The notes under the pieces: model-generated
The model's input: only the letters and a program-made list of their open reading frames with translations
Told to the model about the DNA's origin: nothing
Databases searched by the model: none
Shown here: piece by piece, positions 55,993-64,000 of the stretch
Layout of the letters: every line of letters starts with the position of its first letter
How positions within the stretch are numbered: the stretch's first letter is position 1
Source of the DNA: Apiosordaria backusii
Lineage: Eukaryota; Ascomycota; Sordariomycetes; Sordariales; Lasiosphaeriaceae
Assembly (NCBI GenBank): GCA_030549205.1
Contig: JAUKTV010000004.1
Location: forward strand, 1,612,001-1,676,000
Length of the DNA stretch: 64,000 nucleotides
Direction: 5' to 3'
Translations under genes and position numbers: made by a program

Positions 55993-56081
55993 GGTCCGCT
56001 GGCGTAATGGCAGCGCGTCTGACTACGATTCCAAAAAATCAAGTTATCAGGAGGTTCCAGGTTCGACCCCTGGGCGGATCG
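55993..56081 (+). tRNA. tRNA-Arg(ACG), copy 1, 17-nt intron
   Basis: Full cloverleaf: acceptor GGTCCGC with GCGGATC, discriminator G, D arm GCGT/GCGC, anticodon stem TCTGA/TCAGG, anticodon ACG at 56025-56027, T arm CCAGG-TTCGACC-CCTGG. The intron is 56029-56045, one base after the anticodon as is standard for nuclear tRNA introns. Mature part 72 nt. A TTTT terminator follows at about 56089. With A34 read as inosine it serves CGU, CGC and CGA codons. Confidence 0.95.
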
Positions 56082-58199
56082 TCCAATCTTTTGCACTTTC
56101 TCCAAGAATTCATTTTTTGGCGTTTTTTTACTTTTTGTGTGGTGGTGGTGGAGACTGGGGATGGCTTGCTAGGGGAGGATCCCTGACGTCGGCTCAGGGG
56201 GAAGGCTGAGAGTACAACCCTAACCCTTTGCATTCAGCAGCTGCTCACTAAATATCACCCTCAACACCCAGCTCAATTTCTTTTGCAAACACTGCTTCGG
56301 GTTTTTGCTGTCAATGCCGCTGAGAAGGTTCGTTTCTTTTAGTTTAAGGCGAGAGAAGAAAACAAATGTATTGAATAGGAGGTGAGGTTCAGAAGACCTC
56401 GAGACCGACCAAGTAAACCCAGCCCTCCTGATCGAGGAAGCAAAGCCCAGTTGGCAGATGGGGAATACCACTCGGTGTGTCCCGGTCAAGCCGATGAATT
56501 GTTGAGCTCAGATAGGTATTTTATAGATACCTGTAAGCAGCGGGCAAAGTCTCACGTGTTGTCCGTGGAGGTATTCTGACTACCTGCAGGGGTTTTCACC
56601 CAATTGGCGAAGTCTCTTGCGTCTCGGATCATAAAAAGTTGGAGACACGAATGAACGCTATTCGTGTCGCAGTAGATGCCAGCGGCCCTTTTGCCTTTAG
56701 ATCCTGAAGTTTTGGTTGGAGTCTGGGCCCAGTGGGCAGGTCCAAGTCCACGAGATCCGCATCCCTCGAGGGCTTGACCTCGACCTGTCCACCACAATGA
56801 AAGGCTCGAAGTTCTCGGTTGATTTGTAACGCAAGACATTTAGGGTCACGATAGACTCACCGGAAATCATCAAGCCTGTGCCCTCCCGGACATGATGCTA
56901 CCGTCCTTCGCGCAGATAACAGACGATACCTATGCTGCGTTGTTGTGTCACGCAGTACCACTTTCCGGCTGGGTTGGACAAGGGCTGCTTGACGTCCTTA
57001 CCTATGCGGTGTTTTATGTGGCCTTGTTTTAATACTCCGTTGTTGTTGTTGTTGCAGATATGCGTTGGCGGTGGGTTAACTCAGGTTTGCTTGACATAGC
57101 GGCAGTGACAATATGCCATTATGGGCATGGTCGAGTATCGTACAGATAATCGTACCACCACCGCAACGTTTATGTATATTTTGTGCACGAGATTTAGTGG
57201 AGAACTTTTGGGTAGATGGCTGCACTAGCCTCCTTTAGGACCGTGACGTATAGAAAATGTGTTTCCGTGGGGTTTGGATGGACCGTTAGTGATGTGATGC
57301 AGTCCGTGTCTTCTGCTATGAGATCTGGCTCGGGCTTCGAGAGGGATCTCTGAAGTGCAATAAAGGATGGAAGTCTGAATTTTGGTAGACGACCTGTTTT
57401 GCACGAGGACTGTTGGCTCCCATAGGCAGCTGCGGGCCCCAGTGCTCACAAACTGTCTGTTTTCTTGTAAACTGCTAAGTGAAGGAGCACTCTTCGGACG
57501 CTCCGTCCGCATATGGTAGGTATATACCAGGTATATTAGTGGAGGTTAACCGCTCCTTCTCCCGTCTTACCGAACGAGACTCCCAGTTTAAGTGGACCAA
57601 TGGCCTAACGGCACTGGGAGTCACGGGACGATCTTGTGGAAGACAGGCTTTTACCTAACAAGATGGCCCCGTTCGAGTCCGAACTAAAATCCTCTTTCGA
57701 GAGGATCTTCTTAGCCGACTACCTCCCACCAGGGAGTTACTCGGTGAGCTTTTTGGTCCTTTTCCGACTCTTTTTTCCCATCCTTTTTCTTATATGCTTT
57801 TCCAAATGCTACCTTACAGAACCTGTTTTTGGCCTGTGACTCTTTCTTCCGCTTTCTGCTTTGCTTTTACCGGTCTTTGAGGTATGCTCATGGATTAAGT
57901 TCAGGTAAGCGCGATGGTGACCGTGTTTGCTGCTAATGGGATGCCAAATGACCAACGGGGATTTCAGAGCAAACATCATTCCTATTAACCTTTTGATCCA
58001 ACAGAAGAGACCCGGTCAGGAGGATGCAGTTTCATCAAATTCGTGGGGTTTTCTACCACAAAGAATGCCTCAAACATTTTATATATAAATCCTCTCCTCA
58101 CCTTTTCTTTCCGCAATCTGTGATTCTCACTGAAAAACTCTCACATTTTGAGCTACCACAGGAGCTATTGACCATGGCAGAAAAACACAAAAATCTTAC
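56082..58199. other. Gene-poor accessory DNA
   Basis: About 2.1 kb with no supported gene. Small open frames (for example 57636-57839, 58024-58260) show no motif. A short near-palindrome (ggtatataccaggtatatta) lies near 57517. Confidence 0.45.
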
Positions 58200-59291
58200 T
58201 GGGAAGTCCCGGGCTCCGTACCCAATCAGGTCATCCAAATCGTCGACCCCGGAGTCATGAAAGCGGCCCCCAGAGGCACGGATCTATTCCATATCAGTGC
58301 CCACAGCCTCAGTCGTTCATGGTGTCAAACAGCCCGCCTCAACGCCGTGGACACAGATGGGAAACCCGTCCAATACTTACTCAAAGGAACCTTCTCTCCT
58401 ATTCACCGCCACCTCTCTTACTGATCTGAACTTTACGCCGGTGACCAAAGGCGAACGCGGCCGCGCAATGGTCATAGGGGAGTACACCTCCATGATCACT
58501 ATCTGCTCCGTCGTCCCCAACCTAGTCCCCAAACCTCTCGCCTGGGGCGCCTACGGAAGCCTACCGGAAACATACTTCTTCCTCAGCCAGTTCAAACCCA
58601 TGAGCTATGACTTACCCTTGGACGTGGATGGACGTGGAGAGATTCACCTCCCAGCTCGCTAAACTTCATCGCGAGACCACATCCCAAAACGGAAGGTTTG
58701 GAGTCGACTGTTTGACCTACCATGGCAGTACGCCGATTGAGCATGGATGGTCGGATACGTGGGAGGAGTACTTCACCAGGACCACGAAAGTGCTGTTGGA
58801 GATGGAACAATAGGCTCAGGGGCCGAATGAAGAGATTCTGGAGTTGACTTTGAAGTGGTTTGACTCGTTTGAGAAACTTGTCCCGAGACTGCTACGCCCG
58901 ATGGAGACAGAAGGGAGGAAGATCAGGCCGGCGATGCTTCACGGGGATTTGTGACATGGGAACGTGGGGAAGGATGAGGAGACAGGGAGCCGGTTGTTTT
59001 TGATGCGGCGGGGTTTTATGGGCATAATGAGTGTGAGTCTTCGAGCTTGGTGTCTCTTTTTACTGTGTGTTATGCAATGCTAATGATATGAATGGCAAAG
59101 ATGAGTTGGGGGTGTGGCGACAGATATGGAACAACTTCAGCGGGAGACCTTACTTCAGGAGGTACCTGAAACACAACCCCCCGGCGTGGCCCGAGGAGGA
59201 CTTTGACGACAGGAATGTGTTGCATGCCACGAGGGTCAACATTTTGGACTCTATTTTGCACAAAGATGATGGTCGTTGCCGTACGGCATGA
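58200..59291 (+). pseudogene. Ketosamine/fructosamine-3-kinase-like pseudogene
   Basis: Pieces of an FN3K-family kinase (PF03881), which repairs glycated proteins, are readable across frames: VPNQVIQIVDPGVMKAAPRG, HISAHSLSRSWCQTARL, YLLKGTF, GEYTSMITICSVVPNLVPKP, LAWGAYGSLPETYFFLSQF, LAKLHRETTSQNGRFGV, WSDTWEEYF, LRPMETEGRKIRPAMLHGDL, WRQIWNNFSGRPYFRRYL, EEDFDDRNVLHATRVNILDS. Breaks: a frameshift near 58390-58430, a 10-bp tandem duplication (58621-58640) that shifts frame, stop TAG at 58811, stop TGA at 58952 replacing the Trp of HGDLWHGN, and a missing base near 58985. A well-formed intron (59033-59100) is still present, so decay is recent. Five lesions rule out simple sequencing error. Confidence 0.82.
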
Positions 59292-60051
59292 GTTCCCTTC
59301 CTCGGCCGCCCTCAAATGCACCACACGGCGCAATTTCTGACCTACTAATACCGTCTAGATTCGTTTATGCTACGTGATATTTGGTCCACATTTTCCCCGG
59401 AGGCTATGGCGAGTGGAAGGCAGAACATGACATGAATGGAGAAGAAGGGAGAATGAAGCAAGATGATCAAGACTGGTATCGCGCTGCCGTTCCGAACTTC
59501 ACACCAACGCTCGAACTGCTGCCAAATTCCTAACATAGTCGTCGATTTATACTGGACTTTCATATACATGGGTAACTACCTACCGTTTATAGAAATAGAG
59601 AAATCAGTCAAAATATATGCAGTGCCCGAATGATAGGTATAGAAGATCTAAAGCACTATGACGTTGACCGGTGCTACAAACCCAACAAAAAGCAACGACA
59701 AATACACTTGTTTGTTTTGAAGCTGCCCGTACAACCCCTAAAGAGGCCGATAGGGACAGACATCAGAAACAAAAAGAGTCAATAAAAATACTTTACACTG
59801 GCAACAGTTAAGTCTCTTGCAGCCACACTGCAGCACATGCATCTTATATTTTGTACGCATCATCAAAACAAATCCTCTCGATATTAAAATCTACAAGATA
59901 TCCGATGTAAATCAAGTCCTATCCGCGAAACAGAAAGAGTGGAGTTCTAAGGTATGTCAACAAAACAAAAAGGGGGCGCCCAACCACCCCTCCCCACGAA
60001 TGTAACCCCACCACCCACTCCCAAAACCCATCAAAAAAATCACCCCCAATA
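59292..60051. other. Accessory intergenic DNA
   Basis: 760 bp, no gene recognised. Confidence 0.45.
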
Positions 60052-60148
60052 GGTCCGCTGGCGTAATGGCAGCGCGTCTGACTACGATTTGGATCCAAAT
60101 CCAATCAAGTAAATCAGGAGGTTCCAGGTTCGACCCCTGGGCGGATCG
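60052..60148 (+). tRNA. tRNA-Arg(ACG), copy 2, 25-nt intron
   Basis: The mature 72 nt are identical to copy 1, 4 kb upstream. Anticodon ACG at 60084-60086; intron 60088-60112. A TTTTT terminator follows at about 60153. The two introns differ in length and sequence apart from a shared ATCAAGT near the 3' end. Confidence 0.95.
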
Positions 60149-61400
60149 ATTATTTTTGCCGTCCCCCCCTTTTTTTACGACCTCACTTACTCTTCACATC
60201 ATCTTGAGTTTTCTCGACACCGACGAAAAAAACTCGGGACTTTGGTGTTATCTGTTGTGGAGCCCCATGATAGCCTTTCTGGTCGAGTTTTATTTTCGAT
60301 GATTGATTTTCCCAACCTGGTGTTGAGTACATATGTATTGACTGGGTTGGTGGGGCAACCGAGCTCAGCAATAAGGGGTAGGTACCTAGGTAGGGAGCTA
60401 CGAACATGGAGCTCAGTGTGCTCATCATCATGTCCCCTTGAACCTCCATTGATTGAACTCGGGTCCCGAGATCAGCGGTTTCCACACATGGTAATGATCC
60501 AAGTGGCTTGCGTCTGGCCAAAAAAAAAAAAAGAAAAAAGCTTATAATAGCGTGCTTGGGACATCGTGGCTGAAAGGATGAAAGTGGCAGGGTGGGAGAG
60601 ACGAGACGAACCTGGGTAAATAAGAGTCCGGTACCGGATGATCCGGATCCTGCATTAATTGGTTTTTTCCAGCCGATTAGTTCAAGTTTGAGGGTGTTTG
60701 TTTCTTTCAGTAGTTCTCTGGATCACGTTCAGCCAAAGGGGAGTCAATATGGAGAGACACGTACCTTTTTCTTCTTTGCCGCAGGATACTTACGGTACGG
60801 TACGGTGGTGGGTAATTCCTTTGTATATTTTTTGTTTCGTTTCTGATTTTTTTGTAGTTTTTGTCGTGTGCAAAACAATTACCTTAGGTAGTGACGAAAC
60901 CAGCTTACGTGCTTTCTCATCTCCTCCCTAAGTACCTGAAAGTCATGCCCGTCTTTTGCTGATAAATCAATCCTATCCAAAAAAAGATCCTATCCAAAAA
61001 AAAAAAACTTTGATTTCCCACCTTTTTGATCTTCTCAGAGAATATTGGAGATGTTGTTTGTCCCGCAAAACAATAACGCTTTCAATGATGAGTGAGAAGA
61101 ATACAATGTTTAGGGGCGGGTGAGACTCACCGTAATCATACAATCTGATATTTTCCCTCGACACACAAAGTGATAATGCAACGTCTGCGCAAGACATCGC
61201 GACAACTGTAGTCACCACTCAGCAAACGATACTCGAGGGGCAATAATCACGCCGAAAAGACGGATTTTCCTCTCAAGAATGATCAGAATTGGGACAGGAA
61301 GCCAGAAAGATACAGTGGTGTGTTGAGGGGACTGGAAAGATGTGGACATGGAAAACATGCGGGGAGGAAGCATAGGCTTAGCCCATACTTACTCAATACG
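60149..61400. other. Accessory intergenic DNA
   Basis: About 1.25 kb with several poly-A and poly-T runs (60522, 60662, 61000); no gene recognised. Confidence 0.45.
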
Positions 61401-63138
61401 TCACACCAGTGCCCAGCATTCAGTGTTCAGCTTCTTATCCCCTTTGATTTTGGTCAGGCGCCATCTATCCCAGAAAACATAGCCCCAGTCCCGGGGGCTG
61501 GCCTTGTGCACATTGTCATTGTAGGTGTTGATGTGTTTTCCCTTGCAAACCAAGACCCAACCATAAGAAGGCTGGCTCTCTGCCTCGCCAACGTAAGGGA
61601 GGGGATCTTCCCTATCTTCTGCGAGGTCATCATCTGTAGTAAACAGACGACGCCTCTTCTCTTGCACATCTTGGCTTAAGATGTTCTCCATGAAGCCATA
61701 TCCAGGAGTCCGCGGGTTGCCGGGCCGTATGGTGATCATGCTATAGCAGTCAGTGTCCGTCAGGGCCATGTCAAACCCCCGTAGGCCCCAGGAAGCTGCA
61801 CCGCCGATAAGGGCGAATTCATGGTTAACTGCTGCTCGGGAGTCAGCGAAACACAAACAGTCCAAGAATGCTCGCGTGTGCCGTTGAACACACCGTGGAA
61901 AAGTTTCTTCTCCATCATCCGGAGGCGTGTCATCATCTCATCTTGGACCAAGGTGTACACAGAGAAGATCTCTTCAACCTCCCAAGGCCTGAAGAGACAA
62001 AAGAAAAAGTACAATACTTCCTCTTCGTCGAAGCCGAGTTGGAGGAACCGTAAATCTCCTCCGAACAGGCAGCTATAGAGCTCGAAGCGGTAGAGTGCCC
62101 TCAGGAGACGTGTGTTTTCCGTGGTTGACAGCTTGGTGAACGTGGGTGGACGCTGAGGGTCAAACTTGGAAAGAAAGAAGCGTGCGCATTGTACAGTAAG
62201 CGGTTGAGCATATCTCTGCCAAAACAAGTAGATTTGAAGTAAGTAGTCCTCATCGTACTTATCGATGAGCCTACCGATATCGGGCTCGACTTTGCGGTGG
62301 TCATTGTACTTGTCCAGGTGCTTCCTAACTTCGTCCTTCTTGACTGACTTGTCACCTCGCAATGTGGCAGCTTCTTGAACAGCCAAGGCATCGACTAATA
62401 CGGTACTCAATGACATCATGAGGCATCCAGCAAGTAAATCCTTTTTATTCAGGAGGTACTGCTGGAAAAACATGGGGGATGCTCGCACGAGGGACATTAG
62501 GTCGCTGAAATCGGGGATAGAGCGGAGGATCTTCAGACGAAGCTCGGGGGCAGCAGTTCGAGTGATCGAGGCTCGGCGGGTAGGACCTCCAATGATCGGG
62601 ACTCGGATGCCAGCCTAGATTGGGTGGTTGCCTTGAGTGCGAACAAGCCCGCCAAGCGATCGTAGATGTACCACAGAGTTTCGAATAGCTGAGGCTTGGA
62701 TGCCACCTCAGATTCCATTCCAGGCTTGGTAGGTAGAACCTCCGATGATTGAGGCTTTGATGCTGGGACAACACGGGACGTTGTCCAGGACGCGAATAAG
62801 TCCACCCAGCAAGAGATATATCCCGTGACCTTTCGCCACAGAACTTCGAGTAACCAAGGCTGTTGTAATGCCTTGGAGTTCGTTCGAATCTCGGTGTGTA
62901 CTATCTTCAATGATCCAGGATTAGATGCCAGCCCAGGTTGGGCCGCTGGCTCGGGTGCGAACAAGCCAGCGCGGGCATCTTGGTAGGTCTTGGGCAACGC
63001 CAATAGAGGAATAATGAACCATTGAAAGATACAATGTAAAAACCAGAGGCGTTTCATGTTGATGCCACCAGGTCGAAGTGCTATATTTTGGCGAAAAGGA
63101 CAGAAATGCTGGAAATTCATGTCAGTGAGCGGACACAT
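61401..63138 (-). CDS. F-box protein with repeated N-terminal segment, one-base frame break
   Basis: Exon 1 63138-61894, intron 61893-61832 (62 nt, GTGTGT donor, CTGAC branch, GAGCAG acceptor), exon 2 61831-61401. After a hydrophobic segment (LWFLHCIFQWFIIPLLALP) come three related segments of about 50 residues, each with LFA, LAS.P.SLEVL and LLEVLW-like parts (62970-62550). Then an F-box, LLPPELRLKILRSIPDFSDL then MSLVRASPMFFQQYL, the SCF adaptor motif. The C-terminal part (FALIGGAASWGLRG, DREDPLPYVG, RDWGYVFWDRWRL) belongs to a common but unnamed fungal family. The frame breaks at five C on the coding strand (62546-62550): one more C joins repeat 3 to the F-box and gives 558 aa; exon sum 3n-1. 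A start at MKRL (63057) is also possible. Confidence 0.7.
62550..62970 (-). repeat. Three imperfect coding repeats of about 50 codons
   Basis: Segments begin AGLFAPEP, VDLFASWT and AGLFALKA on the minus strand. They keep hydrophobic positions at similar spacing, so the frame was used as protein. Confidence 0.65.
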
Positions 63139-64000
63139 GGAATAAATTTTTTTTCTCGTAGACTCAGACTAGACACTTCACTAAGCCCATGTGGAAAGCC
63201 ATCGTCACTTTCGCCAGCAACGCCGCCTCCTGTCGCTGATACGAGCAGCTGCATTATCGTGGGGCTCACGGACTGATGGACGTTGAAACTCTTGCGCCCC
63301 AGACAGCACGCAACCAAGCGAGATCCTCATCCGTACCTCCGAGATGTCGTTTCATCGTAGAGCATGGCGATAAGTGTGGGATAACATCATGAACCATCGA
63401 TCAGGCCTTATCTCCGTGCGATGACAAAAGCCAAGGAGTCCATAAGGTATCGACGGGTGGGCGAGATTCTGATGAGGCCGGTGGTTGCAACTTCTGGTTC
63501 TCGGCTGAATCCTGTTGGGGTTTGTTGGGGTAATGGGATCAAGTAAGTGCATTGCTGTCTGTTAGTTCCAGAGGGGAAAGTCTATACGTCATGGCTGGGG
63601 CGTTGTTGGCCTTTTCCTTGACTGTGGGTCGGTTCAAGAGGCGGAAGAGGTAACGTGAGTGTAAGAAGAAGCAGTTGATTGAGGATGGTTCCAAAGTAGC
63701 TATGGGGCTAGCGGGACGTGTATTTGTCTCTGGTAGTCCACCCAAGTCCCTGACAAAGGGGGCAATGACAGAGGTAAAGGGAAAGGGAGGGCAGCCGCGG
63801 AAAGCGAAAGGGAAAGCCATCGCTCGGAAGGGAACCTGGAAAGAGGGGATGGTGTCAACCTTTATGGTTTAGTAGTACTAGACCGCCGAACCGTGGTTGA
63901 ACTTTATCAAAGTGAAGCCAACGTCACGATATGGGGGCTATCTCCCCTCATGAAGATGCCTTGCAGCAGTAGTGCAACAGCTCCAACATCACATGGCCTC
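63139..64000. other. Window end, no supported gene
   Basis: A 93-aa minus-strand open frame (63820-63539) has no motif or clear splice partner. An extra 5' exon of the F-box gene could lie here but is not visible. Confidence 0.4.

Noticed and set aside
56220..56232. Telomere-like ccctaaccct
   Set aside because: Fewer than two full hexamers; expected by chance.
58200..59291. Kinase region as a live gene broken only by sequencing error
   Set aside because: Two in-frame stops, a 10-bp duplication and at least two more frameshifts cannot all be homopolymer errors.
1..64000. CRISPR array, bacterial operon or ribosome-binding sites
   Set aside because: Spliceosomal introns and eukaryotic genes throughout; no direct repeats with unique spacers.

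Overview
The window is nuclear DNA of a filamentous ascomycete, most likely a sordariomycete close to Sordariales (inferred from gene content and protein character; species not determined). The signs are short introns of 51-82 nt with GTRNGT donors and CTRAY branch sites, dispersed intron-containing tRNA genes, and one transposon whose stop codons are exactly those that repeat-induced point mutation (RIP) makes.

From 1 to 51.3 kb the layout is ordinary single-copy housekeeping. In order: the C-terminal part of TRA1 (+), an APC/C subunit CDC16/Cut9 (+), acetoacetyl-CoA synthetase (-), a secreted alkaline phosphatase (-), CutC (-), an acidic SANT/Myb-like hypothetical protein (-), a gene-poor gap of about 2.9 kb, then GEP4 (-) and ORC2 (+) sharing a 229 bp divergent promoter. 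They are followed by DED1 (-), proteasome beta-4 PRE1 (-), a DUF2011-like protein (+), RRP9 (+), a Ulp2-type SUMO protease (-), an OXNAD-type flavin/NAD oxidoreductase (+), an unknown protein (-), complex I NDUFS5 (-), SEC39 (+) and INO80 subunit IES1 (-). Exons were rebuilt by hand; every model closes to a whole number of codons except five.

From 51.3 to 64 kb the region is accessory. It holds a RIP-degraded Tc1/mariner element with TIRs and a TA duplication (51871-54187), an LTR-like fragment, a 2-oxoglutarate/Fe(II) oxygenase with a 17-nt exon, two tRNA-Arg(ACG) genes with identical mature parts but different introns, a ketosamine-kinase pseudogene, and an F-box protein with a repeated N-terminal segment.

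Five genes (acetoacetyl-CoA synthetase, DED1, OXNAD, SEC39, F-box) each lack exactly one base, and in each the break falls at a C/G run. Because DED1 and SEC39 are essential in yeast, sequencing undercalls are the likely cause, but reads or RNA are needed. The least explained structure is a degenerate 21-bp tandem repeat family found at two distant intergenic sites (18758-19158 and 40178-40371). No gene cluster that forms a clear new system was found.
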